A program made the position numbers and the translations under genes. A stretch of DNA of 64,000 bases from Magnaporthiopsis rhizophila. Lineage: Eukaryota; Ascomycota; Sordariomycetes; Magnaporthales; Magnaporthaceae. Every line of letters begins with the position of its first letter. Position 1 is the stretch's first letter. Below are positions 19,164-30,247 of this stretch, piece after piece. The stretch is from the NCBI GenBank assembly GCA_003049465.1, contig PYSS01000016.1, positions 371,102-435,101 on the forward strand, read 5' to 3'. Below the pieces are notes generated by a model. The model did no database searches, was not told where the DNA came from, and saw nothing but the letters and a program-made list of their open reading frames with translations.

Positions 19164-20810
19164 TTAAAAAGTCGCTTTTTGCATGTTGTTTCCCCCCGAT
19201 CTTCCCGACCTGCCCTTTTTGGACTTGACGCCGCTCCTCGAGGCAAACTCCTGCTCGAACGGGTCGACGGGTGGTGCGGGCTTTGCGGGCTTCGCGGCCT
19301 TTGCTGGCTTTGCTTTCTCTGTCGCTCTCCTGTCGCGTCTGTTTGGTGTCTTTTTTTTCCTCTCCCAGGGGGCCACCTTGACCTTATTCTCACGCTTGTT
19401 TTTCTTGTCCCGCCAGTTGGGACCCGAGCTCTTCTTCTCTTTTGCCGTGGAGGAGGCCTTGCTGCCCTCGCTGCTCTTGGCGGGCTTCGTCGTGTCCGGC
19501 TGGAAGCCCATGTCCCAATCCCAATCCGGGAACTGGACCGGGGGCTGTGGCTGCAGCTGCGGCGATGGCGACGGCGGGGCTTCTCGGACGACCGCGGGTG
19601 GTGGCGGTGCTGGTGCTGGTGCTGCAGCCGCCACCGTCTTCGGTGACGGTGACGGACTGCTGCGCTCAGGGAGGAACTCGATGTCGTCAAATGACACGAT
19701 CTTGGGGGCCGTCTCCGGCGACGACGCCGTAGCGGCCTCGGCAGGGACGTCCTCCAGCAGGCCGGCCAGGCGGCCGACCAGCAGCCTCGCGCCCGAGACG
19801 CCGAACCCGTCCGGCCCCCCGGCAGCCGTGATGAACACCTCCCTGACCCAGCCATTCTCCTGCCCCTCGATCCAGTCATTGCCCGGCCCGGCCGCGGCCG
19901 CCCGCAGCTCCTCCCAGACCTGCGTGCACCTCTCCACGACCGCGACCGAGTCCGCCGTCCCATCACCACCACCGCCGCCGCCGCCGCCGCGCATGACCTT
20001 GTCGCCCTTTGTCAGCACGACTGCGGTGCGGACACCGGCGCGCCGCAGCAGCATCAGCGCCTGGCGGTCGTCGTCCTTGACGCCCGCGACCGAGTCGATG
20101 AGCATCACGGCGCCGCGCAGCATGTTCCGCTTGTTGAAGTATTTTACAATCTCGTCACCCCACCGCTCGCGCGAGTTCAGCCCGTACCCTGGCGTGTCCA
20201 TGAGGTAGAGCCGGTGGCGGTGGGACTCTTCGCGTTCGCGCGCCCGCTGTTTGGCGTCCTCTCGCACCTCGCTGCGCGATCGCCCGCCCTCCTTGTCCAG
20301 CCAGCCGTCGCCGTTGTTGTCTGTTTGGCGCGACGGCGGCGGGCCGAAGCCGTACATATTTAACGTTTGCGTGCAGCCGGCCGTGGGGCTCGTGATGGCC
20401 AGCGCGGGGCTCGCGCCGCCCGCGGACGGGGGGTCGGCATGCTTTATGAGGGTTTTTGTGACCTTGCCGGCGCGGGCCGAGGTCAGGCCGCCGAGGGCGT
20501 TGATCAGCGTCGATTTGCCGACGTTGGAGCGGCCGACGAGGCAGACCTCGGGCACGGTCGTGTTGCGCGGGAGGTTCAGGAAGCGCGGGGCCGAGTAGAG
20601 CAGCTCAGGATTGTGCTGCGGGCGCCGCGGATCCGGCAGGAAGAGCTCGTCGGCGGCCTTGAGGACGGGGCCCGGCACGACGCGGGTCCGCAGCGCCCGC
20701 GGCGCCGTGGGGATGTTGGAGGGGCCCGGCACGAACGAGAGGGCGCGGAGGCTAGGAAGCAGGCGCGGGGTGGCTGCCGCGGCCGACCGGGCAGCCTTGG
20801 CTTTGCTCAT
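19164..20810 (-). CDS. Mitochondrial EngB/YihA-family GTPase (Mrx8-like)
   Basis: Single exon, 548 residues. The basic, alanine- and serine-rich N-terminus (MSKAKAARSAAAATPRLLPS) fits a mitochondrial presequence. The G domain has G1 GRSNVGKST (93-101), a G2-type SPTAGCTQT stretch (141-149), G3 DTPGYG (205-210) and G4 TKGD (267-270), in the order and spacing of EngB (YihA), a GTPase needed for large-subunit ribosome assembly in bacteria; the yeast mitochondrial relative is Mrx8. Between G2 and G3 there is a charged insert, and after G4 a glycine run encoded by GCC/GGC repeats. From about residue 375 on, the tail is low-complexity and lysine-rich, roughly 170 residues more than bacterial EngB; its start has a conserved-looking IVSFDDIEFLPE. 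It diverges from FMC1, also a mitochondrial assembly factor. Confidence 0.88.
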   Translation of the reverse strand: MSKAKAARSAAAATPRLLPSLRALSFVPGPSNIPTAPRALRTRVVPGPVLKAADELFLPDPRRPQHNPELLYSAPRFLNLPRNTTVPEVCLVGRSNVGKSTLINALGGLTSARAGKVTKTLIKHADPPSAGGASPALAITSPTAGCTQTLNMYGFGPPPSRQTDNNGDGWLDKEGGRSRSEVREDAKQRAREREESHRHRLYLMDTPGYGLNSRERWGDEIVKYFNKRNMLRGAVMLIDSVAGVKDDDRQALMLLRRAGVRTAVVLTKGDKVMRGGGGGGGGDGTADSVAVVERCTQVWEELRAAAAGPGNDWIEGQENGWVREVFITAAGGPDGFGVSGARLLVGRLAGLLEDVPAEAATASSPETAPKIVSFDDIEFLPERSSPSPSPKTVAAAAPAPAPPPPAVVREAPPSPSPQLQPQPPVQFPDWDWDMGFQPDTTKPAKSSEGSKASSTAKEKKSSGPNWRDKKNKRENKVKVAPWERKKKTPNRRDRRATEKAKPAKAAKPAKPAPPVDPFEQEFASRSGVKSKKGRSGRSGGNNMQKATF

Positions 20811-21101
20811 GCTCGCCGTGTGTGATTTTGTGGTGCTGCCGTCGACGAGACTGCGGCGCTACCTGTTGGGGATCGGGGGCATGGGAGTCAGGGTTGACGC
20901 CTCAACCGGAGAAAAAGATTTGGTATCCGGGGCCGAAAAAAGAGCCCACCTACCTGAGAAGCGGGATCGATTGGCCAACCAGGCGGCGCATCATCACCCC
21001 GCAACCGATAAGATAAGGAAATTGATCTTCATATTCGATGGAACGCTCTCCTTCCCGTCTCCCGAACGCCGACCAGATCCAAAGCGACAAGCAACGTCAC
21101 A
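20811..21101. promoter_or_regulatory. Bidirectional promoter between the EngB-type GTPase and FMC1
   Basis: 291 bp separates two divergent start codons, both for predicted mitochondrial proteins. Shared control is likely from the spacing alone; I see no specific operator. Confidence 0.5.
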
Positions 21102-21425
21102 ATGGCGACCCAACCCCTCAAGCCACCAGCCCTGCGCGCGCTCTACCGCTCCCTGCTGCGTGAGCTCCCGCCGCGCTTCGGCCTGAGCGACCGCACCCCG
21201 CTGCACCGCACCCTGCGCGCCCAGTTCGCCTCTCCCAGCCACAGCACCACCACCTCACCCCGCCACGCACTGCAGTACGCCGCCTACTTCAAGGCCCAGC
21301 GCACCTACGCCGCCCTGCTCGAGCGCTACAACCCGGGAATGGGCATGGACGAGGAGGAGCGCGTGCGCCTGACGGCCCGGCGCGTCGGCTTGGACCTGCC
21401 CGTCGAGTTTGGCGGGGAGAAATAA
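21102..21425 (+). CDS. FMC1: Fmc1-like LYR protein, mitochondrial ATP synthase assembly factor
   Basis: Single exon, 107 residues. The N-terminus carries the LYR motif in the form ALRALYRSLLRELP (residues 10-23), followed by a downstream helix with YFKAQRTYAALLERYNPG. Size, the LYR position and the C-terminal region (RVRLTARRVGLDLP) match the Fmc1 family, small matrix proteins that help assemble the F1 sector of ATP synthase together with Atp12. LYR proteins act with acyl carrier protein. The assignment rests on the motif and length; another short LYR family is the main alternative. Confidence 0.82.
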   Translation: MATQPLKPPALRALYRSLLRELPPRFGLSDRTPLHRTLRAQFASPSHSTTTSPRHALQYAAYFKAQRTYAALLERYNPGMGMDEEERVRLTARRVGLDLPVEFGGEK

Positions 21426-22387
21426 GGGCGCGCAAAGGAAGGAGAAGAAAGAGAAAAAGAAAGCCTGGACAAACTGAGAGCTGCGGACGGTCAAGAGAAA
21501 AGGGAGAAGAGAGAGAGAGAGAGAGAGAGACCCATCAAGCGCCCATAAACGTTCGAAGAGTACATGCCTTCCGAGACGGGAATACCAGGACCGCGTCGGC
21601 CAAGCAGTAAACGAAAAAGATACACGGCAAGGGCTCGTTGTCGCATGGAATACGGAATCCGGCTTCAGCACCTAGATTCGCGGACGGGGCCTCAGATCAA
21701 GCCGCTGGACCACAATTGAGGGTGCTCAACTATGCGTGATGCGCCCGTTACCCGTTTTGGGTCGGCCACGGACGGGGAGGACAGGCCAAACTAAGTTTTC
21801 TCGAACTTGTACACCAATGTATACAAATTAAAATTTGCCACTGGGAACGCAGCAGCGCCATTTTGCGCACCCGCACACATCTCAACTTGTCATGACACTT
21901 TCCCGGGCCATTGTACAAGTCACTTGCTATACCTATCGATATGGAGACAGCTGGTTTAGCAAGGGAAATTCGATACCTTTGACACGACAACTGCTACAGC
22001 TGATTCCAAAGAACAGTGTCGTTGAACTGCTATTCTAAAGATAATGCCGTATGCATAAAAATGAGTCCCGCCGCTGATTAGCGAGGTTGTAATATATACA
22101 TGCTGAATCGAAATGTAAAAGCAAAGACACCTAGACAGGGGTATATGGCAACTGGTTTCGCCGTGTACGTGCTTGGGTATTAGATCCCTTCTCTTATGTT
22201 AGATCTGTCCCTGGGAGGCAGATCGAATTTTGTTGGCACGAGATGGTGGTAGAGAGAGGAAAGGACATAGAGAAAAAGATGGAAACAAGTGAAAGAAAAA
22301 CACCATAAAGCAGTCGTGTGGGTATCATCAACTCAGCATCAACCTCATTCCTCCTTTCCCCGCACTCCATGGCCGCACTCTCACCTC
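21426..22387. other. Intergenic: FMC1 3' flank and 3' flank of the large uncharacterised gene
   Basis: Convergent spacer with a (GA)n microsatellite around 21507-21530. AT-rich from about 21780 to 22300. No gene supported. Confidence 0.6.
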
Positions 22388-25300
22388 TTAAACACACCCC
22401 ACGCCACCGTCTTCGAGGCTCTCGTCCCAGCCGCCCGTCTCGAGAAGCCACCCGCCAAGGCGCTCCTTGACGCCGCCTATGCAGTCACCCAGCGCGCTGT
22501 TCCACTGGTCCTGCACCACGCGCACCTTCTCCTTGAGGTCCTCCGTCAGCCTCCTGCTCTCGTCCTCACGCATCTCCGTCACCTCCGGGTCCTCATCGTC
22601 ATCGTTGACAACAGCAGCCGCCGCCTCGCTGCCCGCCGACGCCGACAGCACCCTCTCCGCCGCCGTCGTAACATTGCGCTCTGCCTGTGCAGCCTTGGCA
22701 CGCGCCGTCGCCAGGCTCTCCTTGACCTCGTGCAGCAGGCAGAGCAGGTTGGTCTGCGACTCGATGAACTGGTACGTGCTCTTCTCGGCGTGCAGCAGCA
22801 CGCTGAACAGGTGCTGCAGCGGGTGCTGCCCGTAGCTCGGGTTCTCCAGCACCTCCTTGGCGGGCACCTGGATGTGGAAGTCGGCCAGCGCCCCGTGGTC
22901 CTGCGGCACCTCGTCCAGCAGCGACTTGAGCGGTGGAGCAATGTCCCAAAAGGCCGACAACTGCACCTCGACGCCCCGCGAGACGTTCTCCTCCACCACG
23001 TCACGGAACTCGCGCGCCCTCTGCAGCGACTCCTCGGCGAAGGCGTGGGCTCGCTTGGCCGCGTCTTCGGCGAAGAAGGCGCGTGCGTTGGCGAGCTTTT
23101 CGGCGTTGCCCGAGAGGCGGTAGGGGGTTAGGACAACGTCGCGGTAGCGGTCGTTGCGGTCCGAGAGCAGGTCGTAGACGGCGCGGTGAAGCGTCTCGCG
23201 GGCCTCGAATATCCATTTGAGCAGCGTCAGCTTCTCGAGCAGCTCTGGCCGCTCGTCGCCCTCCTCCTGAGGCACGTTGGGCGACGGCTCGCGCGACTCG
23301 TCGAACAGACGGGACCGCAGGCCGTCGAACATGCCCGTGGCCTTCTCGATGCGCGCCGTCAACAGCTCATTGACAGGCGCCACAACCACCTGCTGAAACC
23401 GCTCAAAGTCGGCCTTCTCAAGGTCCCTGACCGCGCTACGCTCCGCCTGCGCCGAGTCCTCTTCGATCGAGGCCGCCTCAGCGTAAGTCATGTTACCCGC
23501 CGCGATCTCCTGCTGCAAGTTGGTGCGTAGAGATGAGACGCGCTTCTTGGCGGCCGCCGCGGCCTCCTCGCGCATCTTGCGGCTGTCGGTTGCGAACCGC
23601 GCCTTTGTAGCCTCGGCTCCGGACAAGTCGGTTAGCAAGCGCACTTCGGCCCGCGTGGCCGCCAGCTCCGGGTGGTTGTTATTGACTGCCGGGTGGTGAC
23701 GTGGATACGGGGGCGGCAGAGTAACAAGGCGTGAGACGTCCAAGTGTGACGGGTCTGGTGTGCTGGGTGCTGTTACTGACGACGCCGTGGTCGCGGGAGC
23801 GGGGGTTAAAGAGTCGTGGTAGTACTGCGCCGGTTGGTGCGGATGATGGGCCTGCTGCGGCGTGCGCACGTTCTCGGTCGAGTCCTCATGCCAGCCTACC
23901 TTCTCGGGCGGGTATTCGGACCCCGAGTCTCGGCTTTGAGACTGATATTGGGATTGGGCGCTACGGTGGCGGCTGTGGTGCGTGTCATGAGGCTCGTCGC
24001 TCCACTGGAGCGCCTCACGGCCCTCCTTGGGCACGCCCATGTACTTGGACTCACGCTTGGAGCGTTCGAGGCGTTGCGACGGGGTGCCGTTGGAGTCTGT
24101 CTCCCACCAGCGGCTGGCCGGTCGTCCGCGGGAGTCCTCCTCGTCCAACCTATCACTAACGCTCATGCTAAGGATAGGCGATAGCGACGGCCTATAGTTG
24201 GACTGCTGCCAGTTCTGGCCGCGATCCGGGCTCGTGCCAGGAGGCATCGGGGACGGAGACGGGGGGGCTGAGCTGCTGCAGGCCTGGCCATTGTCGTTCG
24301 CATGAGACGCTGTTGAGCCCTCTGCGCGGTGCACGGAACTCATGGATCCGCGGTGCGACCTGTTCGGCTCTGATGATCTCGGCGTGAACTCTGGAGCGGC
24401 GCTGCTGCCCTGAGACGACTCGCGCCTGGTAGACATGGGCCGGAATAGGTCTCGTGTGAGATCTAGCACCTCGTAGCCCATAGCGCCGATCGAGGCGGCA
24501 TAGCGCTCCCGCCGGACGCGCGACTCGCTGACAATAAAGTCGGCAAAAAGCCTCACGCGTTCGGCATCGTCGGTGGCCGCAGCCTCACTCTGTGCGAAGG
24601 CCTGGAACCGCTCGACGGTCCCGCGGCAAAACTGGTCGGCCGTCTGCTTCACTGCTGTCTCCTTGCTGATCAAGCGTGGCGAGGGCGGGATCGCGGCGGC
24701 AGGCGTACCGTTAGCACCCGGATCCATTCTCATCCGCGTCCGTGAGCTAGATGCTGACCGGACCTGGGGAGGAGGTGTGGGGAGAGCCTTGGGAGCCATG
24801 GGCCCGGGGCCGAGGCCGGGGCCCTGCTGGCCATCGCTTAGCTGGTACGGCTTTTGAGGTCGTGGGGAGAAGGGTGGGGTCTCGAGGTGGCTGGCGCTGC
24901 TCCCTCCTGCCGCGGGAGGAGCTGATGCCAGGGCCCGCGGGGTGGCGTTGCGAGAGTCGCTGGAGGATCGCGGCGGCTCCTGGCTGCTCTGGCCTGGTCG
25001 CCCCGCGCTCCTTGGTGTTCCTCGAGTTATAGTTGGGCGCCTCGACAGTTGGCCGGGACCAGGGATTACGATATCAGAAAGATGTCTCTGGTGATGATGC
25101 CCATCCAGCGATGCATCGATCGAGTTGTGGACAGATCGTGTCCTGCTTTCGTTCCGCCTTTCCCGCAGGGTCATATCTACCCTAATTGCCCCAGCCCGGC
25201 CAAGCCCGGCCGAACCAGGAGCAGATTCGATGGATTCGGATGGTGGGGCATGGGTGCTGTTGCCACTCGAGCCGTCCCCAAGTGAGGATCTGTTTGTCAG

Positions 25301-26501
25301 ATCCGGCGGAGAGTTGCTCCGGTCTCTGCGCTGGAACTGCTGTTGCTGCTGCTCTTGCTCTATTTGCCGCTCTATTTCACGCTGTTCTTGGCGTTGCTGT
25401 TGGATACGATGCGTCTGCTGATGCTCCATCGTCATCTCGTTCTCATTCCAGTTAGCTGGAGTGGGCGGGACTGGTCCCAGAGCAGCGACGCCACTGGGCG
25501 GTGGTCTCCTAGTTGGCGGCGACATGATAGGGTCGCTCCCGCTATTGGGTCTGGATGTGCTCTGCGGCCTAGAGCCGGGAGGAGGGCCTGGTGGAGGCGG
25601 CGGCACAGGCATGCTCGGGTCCCATCTCATCTGAGAGGCGGACCTGGACCTGGCACTTGTCGGAGTCCCGACTATAGATCCAGTGGACTGGGTACGGCGG
25701 GCTGCGGGGGCCATTTGTTGGACCTGACCAGGCTCAGCAGGTTCGTGGCGCAACGGGATCTGAAGCGACAATGCGCCCGGTATCGGTGGCCTAGGCGGTA
25801 TTGCGTCCGGGCTTGCGCTCATCTGCTGCTGGTGCGGCCTGGAGAAGATTCCCAGGGGCATGGGCGGTGGTGGGTGGTTATCGGGCGGCGTGATGGCGTC
25901 GACCGAGGAGTCGCGGTCCCTCCGCCGCAGCGATGGGATCCCGAAGCGCCGGTCCCTGGACGGGCCCCTCCCTGACCCAGGAGGTGGTGGCGGGAAGGAC
26001 TGGTGTGGATTGCTTGGAGCATGGTGTTGGTCGGGTGAGCCACGATGAGCAATTGGCGGCGGCGGCGGCGCCCGTACAGCCGAGATGTTGGCCGGCGGGG
26101 TTTCGTACACCTGGCTGGGGGGCCTCTGTTGGCTCCTGGGAGGCGAGTAAGGGGGTGGTGGTAGCGGCGATGCTGCGGATGGCGGTGTTAGGATGGAAAC
26201 TTCCATAAGCGCAGAGGTCTCTCCCAGAACGACACACCGACTTACCCTGCGATTCACCCGAGGAATATCGCTGGCTGCTGCGGTCAGAGCCCGGTAGGGG
26301 CGAGGCGATCCATTCCTGGGGGTTGTAGGGCTGGATGGCGCTGACGGGAGTCGGACTAGTGCCAAAGCCGTTGTGCGAGGTCAGCGACATGGCCGACAGC
26401 GGCGTGCCCGACGGGTTCGGATATCCGCCCAGTGACGACGTCAGCAGCGGATTCAGCCCGGCGCGCAGTCGCGACGTCGGGTCACGGCCGCTGCTCATCA
26501 T
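22388..26501 (-). CDS. Large uncharacterised proline-rich protein with two helical regions
   Basis: Two exons, 26246-26501 and 22388-26172 (73-nt intron; GTAAGT donor, CTAAC branch, CAG acceptor), 1346 residues. I do not recognise a named family. Residues 1-585 are disordered, rich in Pro, Ser and Arg, with polyproline stretches, a PYNPQEWIASP motif near residue 60 and a Gln/Glu helix around 335-370. Residues 586-663 form a compact, probably helical segment (ADQFCRGTVERFQAF, RVRLFADFIVSESRVRRER). A second disordered linker follows, then about 435 C-terminal residues that are continuously helical with coiled-coil character (RAEVRLLTDLSGAEATKARF, LLEKLTLLKWIFEARETLHR). There are no membrane segments and no signal peptide. 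The architecture suggests a cytoskeletal or membrane-trafficking scaffold, but that is only a guess. Confidence 0.8.
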
Positions 26502-29500
26502 TTTGGCGGTCCGGCGAGGGCGGGACTGGCCCGGCGGCGGTGTTGTCGGCGGTTGGGCTGGCCAGAATCGTGGGTGCTTTGGTGGTGTTGTGGATTTCAG
26601 CGGCTTTTCTCAGGGTTTCGTCGCCCAAATTCCAGCCAGCACCGGCGCAAGTCAACGTCGACGACAAAGGCTGCACAGAACTTTTCAACCTTCTTGTCTG
26701 CTTCCCCAGAACGCACACCCACAGAATTCCACCTCTTCTCAACAGCCAGAGGTGTGGCAATTGTCGTATGTGCTGTGGTGTGACTTATATTTTCCCCACG
26801 GGTAAACAGGCGTCGCCGCTGCAGTCGATCAAGGTTGCGCTCGCGTGTGGGTGCTGAGGGGGCCTGGTCCAGGTGTGTCGAGGTCCAGGGGAGCACTGAT
26901 CTGCCCCTCAATGTGCGATGCCCAGTGCTACCACCCACACCTCGTTCCTTCTCTACTGGCGACCTCCTTGTGAGCTCTTCAGACGATTCCAATCAGACGC
27001 CTGATTCGGTTTATTGCTGGCCCGATCAGGCATCAAACACACGGCATCCTGGCTTCAATCGGCTGGGGTTTGCTGGTTTGGTGACCCAGGATAGGCTGCG
27101 GAACGACGCCGGGGAAGCACACAGGGGCCATCAACTCCCTCCAGCTGCTGCTGTCACAGTATCGAGACAACAAAATCGCTGCAGTATACAAACGAGGTCG
27201 CAAAGGAACTATCGGGTACGGGACTCTACGCCCGTGGCACCCGACAGAAAAAGAACAAGATCCGTAAGAGGAGAGACAGCAGAAGTGGTGTGGGAGGTGC
27301 ATCAATGATAAAAACCCACGAGATTGGTGTTCGGTCGACGAGTGGGCCGCCGCTTCCCGTTCGGCACACGCTAGGACAGCCAAGAAATTTTGATGGGAGC
27401 GGACGAGGAAGGCACCGTGGTCCGTGGTACCAATGACAACCGGATTGGGGCGTGGCCTTCGAGGATGTGGTCGGAAGTGAAGGCCAGCTGGGATCAATTA
27501 GATTTTCACCACAGCATTGGATGGGCCTTGACCAGTACCAGGTATATCGACAGGTATACCTGGCAGACACTGGGTGCCTGCCGGAGCCTCTACATTAAGC
27601 AATAAACATTCTTCTCCGCCTGCATCTCAGCTCGGCTCAGAGTGGCGACCCCTGGGAGAAACAAAAACCCGCCGCTTGTCGGCCTCGGCATCCCTTCTCA
27701 TCACAAACCCAGGCCAAGGCTAGGGGGAGCAGAAGGCTGGGGGTCTCAGGTGCGCGACAAGGAAGGTGCAGCTGTGAATCCGCCGCCGGCTCTTAGGGAG
27801 AAATCCGGAGGAGCCCGAGGGCAGGAGGCGTGAGTGACTGTGATTGTGAGCAATCCAATGGGCAGCGAGGTTGGTTCGACTAACAGAATCACACATGCGG
27901 GCAGTCTAAACTTGGAAGCGGAAAGTGGGACCAGGCTCGTTATTGGCTGGCACATCTTGCAGCTCCCTGCAGCGCTTAGTCTCCAACCACCTGATTGGCC
28001 CAGGTGTCACATCGTAGCCCCGTCTGCTGAACGTCTCCCGCATGGACCCACTCACACACCGCAAAGGCCGTCTTTTTGAGTGAACCTGTCTCGACTCGCC
28101 ACTTCGACGGACGCATTGCTATCAAATCTCCGACCTGCCCACAAGCCCGGGCAAGCCAAGGCAACCAACAACAACCCGCCGTGCCCGCCAGTGCCGCCCC
28201 TTTGGGCCTCCTGTCTCTTTTGCCTTGCTTTTTTCTTCGTGGATCCGATCGACGCTGCGTGCCAAGCGTTCACGGACCTCGGCCCCGACCTCGGATGGAC
28301 CCCGCGGGAGGCTGGCGTGACGCAAAAACATGGAAGGAAGAGACCGGCAGCCGTAGCCGGAGCTGGCGTTTACACCCTTCCAAGATCATAAAACGTTAAC
28401 TCCCCTGCGAAAACTCCATCACCACCAACGAATAAAAAGATCTTATAAGCCTACAGATCAGGCGGACTCAAACGTACCATTGTTCGAACCATGTCAGAAA
28501 AGAGTAACGTTCTGTGATCCTGGAAGGGTGTAGGACTTCGTGCCCTCTCCGGGTTAGGGTTCCAAGAGAGACGGCCTCCGTCTGCCTACCTGTATCAATG
28601 CAGTGACTCCTTAAACACAATCGCGGACGGGAAACACCGTCGCTCCTGGCCAGGAAGAAAAAGCGGCGTGCATCCCGCCGAAGTGCGCATGCACCCGCAA
28701 ATTAACGTTAACACGGCCAAGTATAGCTTCCCGCTCGCCTGCCGGCAAATCCCAATCCGAAGTCCTCCTCTCTTCCTCCCTCTCAGGTCGTGGATTCGAG
28801 GTGGTCACTCCAGCTTCCGGTTTGGGCGTGGCGTGGTGGGGGAAAAGCGCCAGGGTTCGCCGGAAGCACGGTCTTCCATATGCACAAGCCTAATGCACAC
28901 CGCAAAGCGTCATTCCACTTTCTATCATGGCCCTGACCTTGTCTTATGCAAAGGTGTTGTGCTGCGTCGCAAGCGCACCTGCCCAGCTCCAGACCCCAGT
29001 TCACGGCCGTTCAGATTTATAGCGCAACAGATAGGGGTACAGCATCCCTTGTCTGCACGCTTCTTTGTGGGGTTTTCCAGACCGCATTTGGAGTCTCCAG
29101 GTTCTTATTTGGTATTTTTGGACCGGCAAGTCATCGTCCCGAGTGTTCTAGCTGGGATCTTTCACCGCATCCTGGCCTGTTGATGGCTTCAACACTTGGG
29201 CCGGCCCGGTGAGACTGACCGACGATTACATGCGTCCTTGGGTCCCAGAGACCTAAATAAATAAATAAAAATAAAAAAAGACCACTCATCCGGGCCCGTC
29301 GCACTCACTCATGCAGGACACAGCATGGCTGATTGCTCTCAAGACGTCCAGCGCAGCCCTAGCATCCTTATCTCTGCTGTGAGCCCCTGGACCATGCTCT
29401 TCAGGGACATACAACCTGAGGTCTTTTGTCATGGGGGCACATCCTCTGCGTCCGTTCGCAAGACCAAACGGCATCCTCAGGAACCAAATAGTGCTACTGA

Positions 29501-30247
29501 ACGTAGGTATTGGTAAGGAAAGCCATTTATCTTGCCTGCCGAGAACTCGTCAGCAGCTGTTGTCCTAGAAATGCAAATCCCGCTGCGACGCTGCTTGGGA
29601 TATAGTTCCCACGCGGGCCGGCCGACTGTCTCGTGGGTAAGCTCGCGGCTCAGGTTCGAGGCGAGACCCTGGACTGAGCTGGCGATGGAATGGAACATTA
29701 CATCCCGTCTTGTCCGCCGTATGGTCGATCACTTCGGTGTACTCCATTTAAGGCCCGTGAGTTGGAGAGGATTTGACAACATGTACGACATGATATGACA
29801 ACATGTACGGCATGGAAATCACAACGTTCAGAGTGCAAGGAATAGAAGGAAGTCTGTTGAAACAGTCGAATTTAGGCTAAAAATCCCCCGACGTTCGTCT
29901 ATCACACAAGCACGGCCGAGTCGCCAGATATGGTCACAGACAAGAGGACGGATAGGACTTTGAGGAGGGGAGAGCTTCGCAAGAGGAGTACGTCGCAACG
30001 GAGAGAGCCATACACGAAAAAAAGGTCAAGCCAGTCCTAATACAGCAATAAGTTACTGAGCCTCCCGGTGTCTCGCAAAGATGGAAACCCTCCGAGTAGA
30101 TCACCTAACAGAAAGAAGCAAATCTCTCCGGAAATGCGCAAGCAAAATCGGCAAACAGAAGGTCCCCGAACATTCCCATCTGAGAAGACAAGTATGGCTG
30201 CAGCAAAGTGAGAAATAAGACACACGTGTCTCAATGATGACAGGCCT
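26502..30247. other. 3.7-kb gene-free region upstream of the proline-rich gene and downstream of the DDX60 gene
   Basis: The frames here are short, on all strands, and of random-looking composition; I found no splice chain giving a family-like protein. It holds a telomere-type GGGTTAGGGTT at 28551-28561 and an imperfect 18-bp direct repeat (29775-29792 and 29797-29814, period 22 bp). A noncoding RNA or a lineage-specific gene cannot be excluded from sequence alone. Confidence 0.5.
28551..28561 (+). promoter_or_regulatory. Interstitial GGGTTAGGGTT telomere-type element
   Basis: Third copy of the TTAGGG-type doublet in this window, lying in gene-free DNA about 2 kb upstream of the proline-rich gene. 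Role unknown. Confidence 0.3.

Noticed and set aside
28668..29183. 171-codon frame in the 3.7-kb gene-free region
   Set aside because: Random-looking residue pattern, no splice-linked partner exons and no recognisable motif.
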